Source: Vicia villosa
Taxonomy: Eukaryota; Streptophyta; Magnoliopsida; Fabales; Fabaceae
NCBI RefSeq assembly: GCF_029867415.1
Contig: NC_081185.1
Location: 111,215,617 to 111,279,616 of the forward strand
Length of the DNA stretch: 64,000 bases
Direction of reading: 5' to 3'
The position numbers and the translations under genes were made by a program. The first letter of the stretch is position 1, and every line of letters starts with the position of its first letter. This document shows, in pieces, positions 10,752-21,551 of the stretch. The notes below the pieces were generated by a model. The model was not told where the DNA came from, made no database searches, and saw nothing but the letters and a program-made list of their open reading frames with translations.

Positions 10752-11743
10752 AAAATGATGTATTTGTTATTACTGGTATAGAAGAAAAAAAACATATACT
10801 AATTAACAATCAACAATTTTAAAAATAAATGTAGATATTATAGGAAAATAAATGTAGATACTATAGGCAATATATCATAATAAATCACGACTTTGTAAAA
10901 ATAACAACTATTAAATTTATTTATTTTATATTTTAGTCATATTAATTATTTAATTTCAGATTTGTTAGGTAAAAATAATAATTTTTAAATTTAATCCATA
11001 GATAAATCAGAAAATAGCAATAATTTAATATTTTTATGTTCAAAAAGACTAACAATATATATTTTCAACAAAGTAAAAAAAAAACATTAGAGTAAAAATA
11101 GAAAGAAAAAAAAATTATAAAACAAACAATATTAAAAAATATATATATATTTCATTCATGACATGCTTATAACCATAACAATAAAGTCAAGAGAGAGAAA
11201 ATGTAAGTAAAGATATAATTATAAAAAATAAATTTAAATAATATAATAAATTTTAAAAATAGAAAAGTTAAAGAACATGTTATTACTATGAGCAATTTCA
11301 CCTTTCTCCGTCCATTAAATTATTATATCTCTGTAAAAGTTAAAAAGAGAATAAGTAATTAAATACAAATAAATTATAAGTAAGAGAATAAAATATTGAA
11401 TAATAATATAATAATTGTATGTATATTTCCTCCCTTCATAATTGTAAAATTGGATTTTTTTAATAGTTTAAATAAAACAGATGTCTTTGTATTTTATTTG
11501 TTATTATAAATTTTGGATATAAAATTCTGGTAAACTGAAAAACTTCATTGTTATGAAATATAGAAAGAGTTTAACGAAGGTGTGATATTAGGGAGATATT
11601 GAAAAAGAAAGTGGAAATAATCTTATATGATTTTAAAGAAGATTGCTTTTTAGTTTTTAAGGACACATAAAAAACTGTGAAATCAATTTTTTAAAGTTTT
11701 TTTTAATTAATTATGTGAAACATACAAAAAAAAGCATGAAAAT
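10752..11743. other. AT-rich DNA without a recognisable feature
   Basis: Strongly AT-rich with short homopolymers. I see no reading frame or terminal repeat. The last eight bases (11736-11743, ATGAAAAT) are the left target duplication of the outer hAT-type element. Confidence 0.6.
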
Positions 11744-12048
11744 TAGGGGTGCTCGCGGTGCGGTTTGAGCGGTTTTAATGAAAAAAATCATCCGAACCGC
11801 AAGAGAAAAAATAGTGCGGTTTGGTTTGGTTCGGTTGGCTTTTAAAAAAAATCCGAACCAAACCAAACCAAACTAATGCGGTTTGGTTCGGTTCGGTTGG
11901 TTCGGTTTTTTACAAATATTTTATTGAGCCATACATACACATATAGATGACAACATAATTTTGTATTTAGACATTCATACACTATCAAATAACAACAAAA
12001 CTCGTCATATTTTGACAACAATTTTCCATTTAATATGTAAAAATTAAA

Positions 12049-12238
12049 GGGTTAATTGTACGATCCCCCTACCATTAGGACGAGATTTGATATTGCCCCC
12101 CTGAAGTTATTTTTTTATTAACGCACCCTTGTAAAACAAGTAAACCCTTTTAACCACACCCTTTTACCAAGAATGCTGACTGTGTATTATTTTAAGCTGA
12201 CTGTGTATTATTTTAAGTAGTCCAGGTGGCAATTGAGC
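12049..12238 (+). repeat. MULE left terminal inverted repeat
   Basis: It matches the reverse complement of 18839-19028 with few differences. It contains a duplicated ~20-bp unit (CTGACTGTGTATTATTTTAAG, twice around 12177-12217). It lies 163 bp upstream of the GRF gene start. Confidence 0.92.
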
Positions 12239-12401
12239 TTATCCTTCTTCTTCATCACCGATGCTAGGTTTTTTTTTCTCCCAAATCAATTTCTCCTCTG
12301 CGCCGCGCCGTTCAATCTTTATAGCCCCCAATATTCTTCTTCATCACTGTGTTTCTGCACCTTTCATTCCCAATCGTTGTTAATCGTACACCCAATTGAT
12401 C

Positions 12402-12880
12402 ATGGTGGGAAGCAGCTCTCGAGGAAGCAGTGTTGATTCAGTCTCCCATCAAGTGTTGCCCAGATGCGGCTGTGATAGACCCATGAAGATGTGGGTCTCC
12501 AACACAGTTCAAAACCGGAATCGAAAGTTCTGGAAATATCGCAATGCTGGAGTAAGTATGTTGGTGGTTAAACTGAAATGATTTGTTCTACGATTTTTAT
12601 CATGTGCGTTAGTAATTGTGCAAATCGTATTTTGTAGACTGGCAATAGTTGCAAATTGTTCTTATGGGATGATGAAAATGGAGACTCAATCAAAGGCAAT
12701 ACAGTGATTCATCCATGTTGCAAGAAATGTGAGGTACTTCAAATTCAGTTGGAATCAGTAACAAAGAAAGTGGTGAAATTGAAGATTAAGCTTGAAGCGC
12801 AGAGAAGGAAAACTATGCAGATCCAGATTGCTATTTTCATGTGTTGTTTGATAGTTGGTTTATTGTATAATATAATGTGA
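12402..12880 (+). CDS. GRF-type zinc-finger protein of the MULE (2 exons)
   Basis: Exon 1 is 12402-12551 and exon 2 is 12638-12880. The intron (12552-12637) starts GTAAGT and ends TTTTGTAG, and both exons join in phase 0 to give 130 residues. The first ~60 residues form a zf-GRF-like domain: CGC at residues 24-26, VSNT, RKFW, then SCKLFLWDDE across the splice junction. In family members the aromatic block is usually followed by a Cys; here the residue is Tyr (KFWKY), so one zinc ligand seems lost. HPCCKKC, a charged coiled-coil-like stretch and a C-terminal hydrophobic segment (about 18 residues, possible membrane anchor) follow. Such GRF proteins occur in plant MULEs and nuclear enzymes; the function here is unknown. 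It occupies the position that mudrB holds in MuDR but is not similar to it by eye. Confidence 0.75.
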
Positions 12881-13019
12881 TGTTAGCAATATGTATGACA
12901 TTGTGTATTTTGTTGTCAGTATTAGGTTATCTTTCTATGTATTTTGAGTTAAGTTGGATCTATGTACTTTGAAAGGAATGGAAAGAAATGTTGTTTGACA
13001 TTTGTTGTGTGATATAAAG

Positions 13020-13265
13020 CCAATTGTTACCATTACAAGATGTCATTGATTGTTAACATTACAAGATAGTGCAATTAGATTAGCTGACAAAACAAAGCAA
13101 TAACAGATGTGCACAAAACACAGTCAAAAAGCACAAACAGATGTGCATAAGTCACTACCAAAAAGCACTAACAGATGTGCTCAAAACACTAACAAAAAAC
13201 ACTAACATTTGTCAAAGCATGTCATAACATAAAAAGCACTAACATTTGTGCATAACATTGTGCCT
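13020..13265. repeat. Degenerate tandem repeat between the two MULE genes
   Basis: A unit of about 35-40 bp built around AAAAAGCACTAACAGATGTGC recurs about five times between the 3' ends of the convergent genes. It may hold the overlapping 3' UTRs and poly(A) signals. No reading frame is present. Confidence 0.6.
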
Positions 13266-13272
13266 AACATAA

Positions 13273-14193
13273 TCAACTTATGAGATCTTGAATTGACTTC
13301 TTCTTCACAGTCTTCTTTGGTATCTTTTTAGGTGTACCCTTTAGAACCTGTTTCTTTGTCACCTTTACTTCTTCCTCATCTTCAGTAAAACAAAAAGGTT
13401 CATCTGGGTTAGAACCAGGACCTGTAAATGGTTTTGGTTTTTTAAACCAATTCTCTTTAATTCTCTCACTACACCTCTTTCTCAATGGTTTGAATTCTTG
13501 TTTCACCTTCTGCTTGCCTTTGTCTTTGTTACTTGTTGAGCCTATACTTGTTGTTGTTTGTACAATTATGTCGGGTACACATGCAATCATGGCATCACTT
13601 ACATCCCCAAACAATGAATCTTCAACAGCAGCATCAGTTGTAGCACCAGCAGGTTGAGTCTTTGTAGCAGCACTGGGAGTTGTAGCACCAGGCTGAGTAG
13701 CTGTGGCAGCACCATCAGTTGTAGAACCAACTTGAGTAGATGTAGCAGCACCATCAGTTGTTGCACAATCAGCTGTAGCAGCACCATCTTGTTTCACCTT
13801 CTTCTTCTGTAACACAGTATACACAACATAATAAACATACAAGGAAAACCAAAAAGATGGACAAATGCAAATATGATTAACATACAAAGATAAGATAATA
13901 CTAACATACCTTTCTTTTCAAGGCATTAGGATCTTGTTTCTTGCTCTTGCATGACTTTACGTTATGTCCAATCTTGTCACACCTAGTGCATCTATATGAA
14001 ACCCCTGGTAACCTTCTTCTAGCTCCTTCCTCACCCGTCTCTCTAATTCTTAGTTTTCTTGGTCTACCAGGCCCTTTTTTATATGTAGGAGGTAAGAGTT
14101 CTTCAGTTTCAACCTCAGGCCACATATCACGTTCATTTATAGGGCTAATAGCAGCTCCATAGCAAAGGGCATACTTATCCCTTGTGTAACATT
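13273..14193 (-). pseudogene. MULE transposase fragment 3: C-terminal knuckle and Ala/Thr-rich tail
   Basis: The frame resumes after the insertion with CYTRDKYALCY, then DMWPEVE and PPTYKKGPGRPRK. These blocks directly follow the SWIM finger in many MULE transposases. A CCHC knuckle (CTRCDKIGHNVKSC) closes exon 3. Exon 4 adds four or five imperfect repeats of about 12 residues (GAAT.TQ.G.TT) and a Lys-rich end (KKTVKKK) that could serve nuclear import. The AT-hook-like GPGRPRK is a possible minor-groove binder. Confidence 0.85.
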
Positions 14194-14470
14194 CATGGTT
14201 GTCAAACTCGCGGGTAGACTCGTAAACTCGTACGAGTTTACGAGTCTAGGAAGCATAAGCGAGTAGACTCGCACATAGAATCGTTTTTTGATAGACTCGA
14301 ATAGACTCGGGTAGACTCGCATAAACTCGTATAGACTCGCGAGTCTATCATGAGTTTACGAGTCTATAAGTTTTTTTAATTTTGTTTTATTAAACCAATA
14401 AAGGTCCAAACTCCCCAAGAGATTTTATTTTTATTTTTTAAAAAACCCTTTTTTTGGGAACAAGAATTAG

Positions 14471-14518
<48 letters not shown>

Positions 14519-15285
14519 TCTCTCTCCTAATATGAAAAAATCAATAATTTGGTTTATGCAATATGCAATTTGAAGTTGAAAATAAAAAAGGAAAAGTAAA
14601 GAGTGTTGTTCTTTTGTTTTAGGATATTCATTCATATGATGAATGGATTATTGAAGGTCCTGATGAAGATAATGTGCAAACTACAATTATTTTTGAGCAA
14701 AATGATGTTATTCTTAACAATATTGTCTAAGATGACGTTGTTGTTATTAAAGTTATGATGTGGTGGGATGACAATGTTGAGTTACGTGGAAGTAGAACTT
14801 GAAGTAATTCAACAATGATTAATGATGAAGAAGTTGATTCATCTGGGGTAGAGTTTGATGGTGATGATAATTGTAGTGATAATTTCACTGGAATTTTTTA
14901 TGATTGAAGCCATTGGCATATATGTTTTATGTTTTTTTTGCTTTATGTAGTAGCCAATTAAGAATATATTAGTACTTTAAGTCTTTAACTACATGCTATG
15001 TTATTTTATTTATTTTATTTTCGAGTTTTTTTGCTAAGAAGTTTTTTATAGAGTATGAAATTTAAATTTTAATGTTAATTTGTGTACTATTATTTATATT
15101 TGTGTCATATATGAGGTATTTACAAGTGTAAAAATTTGGGAGTGTGTCATATATGTGTCACTTATAGGTTTTTGAAAGTCATTTTTTATTTTCCATAGAC
15201 TCGTATGAGTTTGCGAGTCGATTCTGCGAGTCGAGTCTATGGACCCTTTACGAGTCTGAGTAGACTCGCGAGTTTGACAACCTTG
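14194..15285 (+). mobile_element. hAT-type element, left copy (1,092 bp), inserted in the MULE transposase
   Basis: The terminal inverted repeat is CATGGTTGTCAAACTCGCG at the left and CAAGGTTGTCAAACTCGCG (inverted) at the right. The 8-bp duplication is GTAACATT (14186-14193, 15286-15293). Subterminal regions are packed with GACTCG/CGAGTC motifs. The interior has a (CT)n run at 14474-14526 and an interrupted acidic frame (SYDEWIIEGPDED near 14636, then DEEVDSSGVEFDGDD) that looks like the C-terminal tail of a hAT transposase. That points to an internal-deletion derivative; it is non-autonomous. Confidence 0.85.
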
Positions 15286-17163
15286 GTAACATTCATGAAC
15301 AAACAGTTCTGGGTTCTGGTTCCTAAATCCCAATGCAGCCACATCATGCCTACAGGGAATACCAACTAACTCCCAGAAGTTACAACTGCAGGACCTTTTT
15401 CCTATATCAACTATGAATTCCTGATTGTTATAAGCATGAGTCACCTGAAATTGTTCACCCATAGCCCAAGTTGGCAGCCAAAGCCCACTCAAAGCAACCT
15501 CAGAATCTAGTCTTTTCCTAGGAATTGGCATCACTTTGTGTGGCCACTTATCAAGTTTCAAGGTAGCATTACTACACCTATTCATCAGATATTTCCTAAT
15601 CCATTCACACATTGTCAAAATAGGCTTATCCCTAGCAATTAGGATTGTGGCATTAAAAGATTCAGCTATGTTGTTCATCAATACATCACACCTAGGAAAG
15701 AAACTAAATGCATGCTTACACCAACTTTTAGGAGGAATTCCCATTAGCCATGTCCAAGCATTCAGATCTACCTTCTTCAAATCATCCATCTTCTGCATCC
15801 ATGCCTGATGATATGTTGCTTTGGCTGCTCCCATCATTAAATCTCTTATGAGTGCTCCCCCACCAAATTTCTTCTTAAAATTTGCATATAAATGCCTAAG
15901 ACAGAGCCTATGCTCAACTCTTTCAAACATCTCTTCAAATACTGCAACCAATCCCTAAAACACCAAATATAAGAAAGTTACATAATATGGATCAATCCCT
16001 AAAACATAAAACATAAGTCATTTACATAATATGGATCAAACAGAAATAACATGGGTTACCTTTTGTTGATCCGAAATAAAGACATATCTATTATCTTTTC
16101 CCACATCTTCCATTAAGAGCTGTAAAAACCACCTCCATGATTCTTTTGTTTCTGTTTCCACAACTCCAAAGGCTAGTGGAAAGTACTGGTCATTGGGGTC
16201 CCTACCAACAGCTATCAAGAGTTGTCCTCCATATTTGGTCTTCAAATGACAACCATCAACCCCAATGAAGGGTCTGCAGCCATTAATAAATCCTTTTTTA
16301 CATCCATCAAAACAAAAATAAAAAGAACCAAACCTGGGCTGGATGGATGGGATTGGTCTGTTAGTGGTTATCTTCACAGTATTTCCATTGTTCACCCTAT
16401 GCAACTCAGCTGCATATCTCCACAGATCAGCATATTGTTTATCTGCATCTCCTTCTATGATTTGTTTTGCAATCATCTTAGCCTTCCATGCCCTTGCCAC
16501 TGTTATGCCAACTGAATAGTTTTGCCTCATGTCTTGAATGATGTCACAGATCCGGACTTTATTAGATGTTTGCATTTTCTTAACCACAGCCTTGGCAACC
16601 CACTTTGAATTGGCAGTTTTGTTATCCAAAACCCTAGCACATGTGTGGGTATCCTTTATAGTCTTAATGGCAAAAGTGTGTTTGTGGCCCACCTTTGAAC
16701 AAAGCATTAAAAAACCACACTTGGCTTTACATTCAACCCTCACTCTATACCCCTCATTTTTTACAAAAGTTATTTCCCTCCCATTCAAAACAGTCCACTC
16801 ACGAATAGCTTCCCTAAAGTCATCTAGGGAATTGAACTCCATACCCCACTTAAACTTAAAATCCTTATTTAATTCCTCTTTTTTAAACTTCTCAAACCTT
16901 GGCCCTTTTTCATATTCAGAGTTATCAGGATCAGAGCTCAATAAATCTTCACTAGCATACTCTTCATCATCACACTTCTTCTTATTTGGATATGTTAACA
17001 ATTCTGCTATGACTGGACCCTCACTAAGTGGTATAGTGTCATCAATACCATCAAAACCATCAGCTATAGCAGTCGTCCTTTCATCCTCGCTATCGTTCAA
17101 CCCTTCAACAATCTCTTCTTCACTATCCTCTAACTCAGACACAATGTTTTGATTGCTACCAGT
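15286..17163 (-). pseudogene. MULE transposase fragment 2: catalytic DDE domain and SWIM finger
   Basis: After an acidic linker the frame gives a MuDR DNA-binding-like region (FKWGMEFNSLDDFREAI; C and H residues around 16740). The catalytic core follows: FIGVDGCHLK (first Asp), VFISDQQKG (second Asp, at the intron 2 junction) and NNIAESFN (Glu). A SWIM finger (CSCNFWELVGIPCRH, C-x-C-x9-C-x-H) lies near 15365. The fragment ends in VHECY, where the left hAT-type element interrupts it. Intron 2 contains a partial internal duplication of about 60 bp. The frame beginning inside the right hAT-type element (from 17244) is not part of the original protein. Confidence 0.9.
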
Positions 17164-17930
17164 CAAGGTTGTCAAACTCGCGAGTCTACTCAGACTCGTA
17201 AAGGGTCCATAGACTCGACTCGCAGAATCGACTCGCAAACTCATACGAGTCTATGGAAAATAAAAAATGACTTTCAAAAACCTATAAGTGAAACATATAT
17301 GACACACTCCCAAATTTTTACACTTGTAAATACCTCATATATGACACAAATATAAATAATAGTACGCAAATTAACATTAAAATTTAAATTTCATACTCTA
17401 TAAAAAACTTCTTAGCAAAAAAACTCGAAAATAAAATAAATAAAATAACATAGCATGTAGTTAAAGACTTAAAGTACTAATATATTCTTAATTGGCTACT
17501 ACATAAAGCAAAAAAAACATAAAACATATATGCCAATGGCTTCAATCATAAAAAATTCCAGTGAAATTATCACTACAATTATCATCACCATCAAACTCTA
17601 CCCCAGATGAATCAACTTCTTCATCATTAATCATTGTTGAATTACTTCAAGTTCTACTTCCACGTAACTCAACATTGTCATCCCACCACATCATAACTTT
17701 AATAACAACAACGTCATCTTAGACAATATTGTTAAGAATAACATCATTTTGCTCAAAAATAATTGTAGTTTGCACATTATCTTCATCAGGACCTTCAATA
17801 ATCCATTCATCATATGAATGAATATCCTAAAACAAAAGAACAACACTCTTTACTTTTCCTTTTTTATTTTCAACTTCAAATTGCATATTGCATAAACCAA
17901 ATTATTGATTTTTTCATATTAGGAGAGAGA

Positions 17931-17976
<46 letters not shown>

Positions 17977-18253
17977 CTAATTCTTGTTCCCAAAAAAAGG
18001 GTTTTTTAAAAAATAAAAATAAAATCTCTTGGGGAGTTTGGACCTTTATTGGTTTAATAAAACAAAATTAAAAAAACTTATAGACTCGTAAACTCATGAT
18101 AGACTCGCGAGTCTATACGAGTTTATGCGAGTCTACCCGAGTCTATTCGAGTCTATCAAAAAACGATTCTATGTGCGAGTCTACTCGCTTATGCTTCCTA
18201 GACTCGTAAACTCGTACGAGTTTACGAGTCTACCCGCGAGTTTGACAACCATG
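17164..18253 (-). mobile_element. hAT-type element, right copy (1,090 bp), inverted
   Basis: Nearly identical to the left copy but reversed; the few differences include repeat length in the (GA)n run (about 17922-17974) and single bases near 17290 and 17365. A perfect 8-bp duplication CTACCAGT (17156-17163, 18254-18261) shows an independent insertion, not a local inversion. It interrupts exon 2 of the MULE transposase. Confidence 0.87.
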
Positions 18254-18743
18254 CTACCAGTTACACTTATAGATGCAGCGTGTTCAACACACAGTACCCC
18301 ATCAACTTGCATCGCACAACAATATGCACCAAAATCATACGCATCATCATCACCCCTAATCTGAAAGTAATTAGGATCAATGTCAGTGATTTTCGTCCAC
18401 ACTTTGTAAGAACCTTCTAAGTAACCCCACCCAGAAATTAGGTTTTGAATGTGCTGAAAGGTCCACGAATCTAGTTGTTCCCCAGAAATCAAAGTTGATG
18501 AACCACCCCTGTAAATCGTTTCACCATGACTACGTTGAATGAACTCCCCACCGTGACAAATAACGGCGTTAAACCTTCTGTTTCTCTGCAGGTTGTTCAC
18601 AACATTTAAAACAACAAAATAAACATGCATGTTATAACCAAGTTGCAGATATGGTATTTTGAACTAACCTGAGACGATTCCACCGTTGCTTCGCCGTTCC
18701 CAGCCTTCGCATCATCTTCTCCGTTCGTCTTGTCTTCACCCAT
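18254..18743 (-). pseudogene. MULE transposase fragment 1: start and N-terminal domain
   Basis: The ATG at 18743 opens a 25-codon acidic exon (MGEDKTNGEDD). Exon 2 begins RNRRFNAVICHGG, and continues with IYRGGSST, WGYLEGSYKVW and YCCAMQVDG. This is the N-terminal domain found in many plant MuDR-type transposases (F...F.HGG..., then GY.....LW). The frame enters the right hAT-type insertion at 18253. Codons read after that point belong to the inserted element. Confidence 0.85.
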
Positions 18744-18838
18744 GGCAAGAGTAATGAAACCTAACTTCTTACGGGGGTGAAACTGAAAGGTTTCTAAACA
18801 TGTAAGTAGAATTATATTACACAATGTTATTTTATAAA

Positions 18839-19028
18839 CTCAATTGCCACCTGGACCAGTTAGAATAATACACAGTCAGCTTAAAATAATACACAGTCAG
18901 CATTCTTGGTAAAAGGGTGTGGTTAAAAGGGTTTACTTGTTTTACAAGGGTGCGTTAATAAAAAAATAACTGCAGGGGGGCAATATCAAATCCCGCCCTA
19001 ATGGTAGGGGGGATCGTACAATTAACCC
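18839..19028 (-). repeat. MULE right terminal inverted repeat
   Basis: Inverted partner of 12049-12238, with the same internal 20-bp duplication. It lies 95 bp upstream of the transposase ATG (18743, minus strand), so it probably carries the transposase promoter. Confidence 0.92.
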
Positions 19029-19623
19029 AAAATTAAATTAGACAAAAGTGGAATATTAAACATAAAATAATAGCATAAAATAATATAAAAGTTATTATAA
19101 TGAAACAAAAAATAAAAGAGACGAAAGATTAGTGAAGGTGAAAAAGAAGAAAAAAAAGTGTTGAGAGATTAGAGAAGAAGATGTGCGATAAAAACTGAAA
19201 TACGGAACATTTACATAAAAATGAGAAAGTGAAAAAGAAAGAATATAAGAGAGTAGCGATTATAGAAGAGGGGGGAAAATGTATGTGGCAAAGAAGGTGC
19301 GATAATGTTATTAGAGATTTGAGAAGATCGGGACTGAAATTATATGTGTAAGGATGAAAAAATTGTTCGTAATCATAAGGCTAATGTATAATAGGTTTAA
19401 GTTTGGGTTGGATGTGAGTTAAGTAAAATTTAGGTTGTAACATAATGCGGTTTGATTCGGTTTACAAAATACAAACCGCAAACCGAGCCGAACTGTGCGG
19501 TTTTGTTAAAAATGACCCAAACTAATATGAACCAAATGCGGTTTTTTGCGGTTTCAGTTTGGTTTGGTTTGGTTTGCGGTTTTCTATTGAGTTGGTTTGG
19601 TTTTGATCACCCCTGATAAAAAT

Positions 19624-20142
19624 ATTATAAAAAAAAGTAATACGGAAATGAAAGATTATTGAATATATTTTTTATGATAAATAATTAGAATATATTATAA
19701 AACTCATTCCTATAATCTAAAAAATGAATAAAAGAAGTTAGAGGGAAAATGGGTAGTTAGTGGAATCATTATCAAATAAATAAAAGTTTATTAATTAAAA
19801 TAAAAATAGATAAATAATAAATGAATAAATAAATATAAAAATTTACCTTCATTTTAACACCATGATAACAAATAAAATTGTAAGAGATATAAAACTAAAA
19901 AATATCTATGATTTAAAAAATGAGTTAAAGAACTTGAAAAATACATGCATGAAAACAAAGATATAATAGGTGTCTTTACAAATAATTACTCACAATTTTT
20001 TATTAATTAAAAAAAATTATATATTTTTTCTCTCTCCTTCTCAATCACCTAAAAATATAACAAAATAAATTTAATTTTTTTTACAAAAATACCCTCAATT
20101 TTGGCGCAAAAATTATTAAAAAACTTAGCAACTTTTATATAT
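19624..20142. other. AT-rich DNA, nothing recognised
   Basis: No reading frame or terminal repeat. It lies between the outer hAT-type element and the Helitron-like end. Confidence 0.6.
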
Positions 20143-20173
20143 ACTAGTCCGTACACCCGTGCAATGCACGGGT
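20143..20173 (-). mobile_element. Possible Helitron 3' end
   Basis: On the minus strand a perfect hairpin (ACCCGTGC, loop of 3, GCACGGGT; 20173-20155) is followed after seven bases by CTAGT, which fits the CTRRT terminus of Helitrons. Against it: the next minus-strand base is A, while Helitrons normally end next to T. The 5' end (TC) was not found. The same hairpin-plus-CTAGT layout is known from short plant Helitrons. Confidence 0.4.
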
Positions 20174-20757
20174 TTATAGTAATCAATAATAATAATTAAT
20201 AAATTGTAATTGAATCAATAATCAATAATGAAATAATATTAATAACTTACAAAATGATATTATACAACAAAAGAAAATCAAAGAAATTGTAATAAATAAC
20301 TGTGGTGAATGTTGCATAATAAACTTTACTTATAATTTTATATACAATTACAAAACCCACTTTATTGTTTTAGGGTGTGTTTGGTTCAAATGAGGGGGAG
20401 GGGAGGGGAGAAATTTTAATGGAGGGAAGGTGAGGGGAGGGAAGGGGAGAGATTTTTATTAATTGTATGTATGTTTGGTTCAAACGAGAGAAGGGGAGGG
20501 GAGGGAAGAGATTTTGGTTAAAAATGTGTTTGGTTCACGAGGGGAGGGGAGGGGAGGGATTTTATTAATAATTTACATTTTTATCCTTATGATTTTATAT
20601 AACTGACATGATATTCAAAGGTGGAAATTTCATAAATAATTTTTGTAATATTGAGTGATTAAAAATTTATAACTTACCACATAATATTAAAAAAATTGAA
20701 TACACTTGATACGTATTATAACTGTTGATAACAACTTTTGAATACATAAAATAACTT

Positions 20758-21021
<264 letters not shown>

Positions 21022-21267
21022 AATAATAATAATAAATAAACAAAATAAATGAATGGTTTAAAATTTTATATAAAATATATATAATAAAATTAGAAAAAAA
21101 TTATTATAAATAAACCTTAAAAATAAAAATTATAATAAAAAATTAAAAATTTTAGTGATTATAATTTTTATTAAATAAACAATAATTTTAAGATAAAAAA
21201 TAATTATAATAAATTGTAATAAGCAATAGAGAAAAATCACACAAAAAAAAGCAAACGAAAGAAAATA

Positions 21268-21551
21268 CTCCCTCCGTCCCAAAATAAGTGTCGCATTTGA
21301 TAAAATTATTTGTCCCAAAATAAGTGTCGCTTTAAGTTTCCAATGAAATTTTAATTTTTATCTTCCAATTATGCCCTCTAATTAATACTCTTAATTTATT
21401 ATTCTCTCATATTACATTTATGATCATTCAAATACACCAATAATAAACCGGGATAGTTTTGTAAAAACACTTTTCTCTCTCTTTCATTTATTACATTTTC
21501 TTAATCTGTGTGAAATGACCAACTATGATATATATTATGGGACGGAGGGAG
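21268..21551. mobile_element. Stowaway-like MITE (284 bp)
   Basis: The ends CTCCCTCCGTCCC and GGGACGGAGGGAG are inverted and flanked by TA on both sides (21266-21267, 21552-21553), the Tc1/mariner Stowaway signature. The motif CCCAAAATAAGTGTCGC occurs twice near the left end. It lies inside the Harbinger-like element, so it is younger than that element. Confidence 0.9.

Larger units (their letters stand above)
13273..18743 (-). pseudogene. MuDR-type transposase gene, four exons, split by two hAT-type insertions
   Basis: Exon 1 is 18743-18669. Exon 2 runs 18585-18254 and resumes at 17155-16060. Exon 3 runs 15954-15286 and resumes at 14185-13910. Exon 4 is 13806-13273. The three introns (18668-18586, 16059-15955, 13909-13807) have GT...AG ends and sit in phase 0. 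With one copy of each 8-bp duplication left out, the exon lengths are 75, 1428, 945 and 534 nt, all multiples of three, and no stop occurs before the last codon: 993 residues. Domain order is N-terminal MULE domain, DDE transposase, SWIM zinc finger, CCHC knuckle and an Ala/Thr-rich tail. The protein would cut and rejoin the element ends in the nucleus. As it stands the gene is disrupted; splicing around the insertions cannot be excluded. Confidence 0.9.
12049..19028. mobile_element. MuDR-like Mutator element (MULE) with two convergent genes
   Basis: The limits are set by ~190-bp inverted repeats (12049-12238 and 18839-19028) and a perfect 9-bp target duplication AAAATTAAA (12040-12048, 19029-19037), both diagnostic of Mutator. 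A GRF zinc-finger gene starts just inside the left repeat and a MuDR-type transposase gene just inside the right one; they converge. The element is 6,980 bp now and about 4.8 kb without the two 1.09-kb hAT-type insertions. Gene placement suggests that each inverted repeat carries one promoter, as in MuDR, but no clear TATA box is visible. Confidence 0.93.
11744..19615. mobile_element. Outer hAT-type element, split by the MULE
   Basis: The ends TAGGGGTG (11744) and CACCCCTG (19608-19615) are inverted, and the flanks ATGAAAAT (11736-11743) and ATAAAAAT (19616-19623) form an 8-bp duplication with one mismatch; 8 bp is the hAT signature. Both ends carry many subterminal copies of CGGTTT/GGTTTGG on both strands, as in hAT-type MITEs. 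Without the MULE the element is only about 890 bp and non-coding, so it is non-autonomous. It is older than the MULE inside it. Confidence 0.7.

Noticed and set aside
16036..17244. A 402-codon protein starting inside the right hAT-type element
   Set aside because: The first 27 codons (from 17244) come from the insertion and the last few from intron 2; the true exon is 17155-16060.
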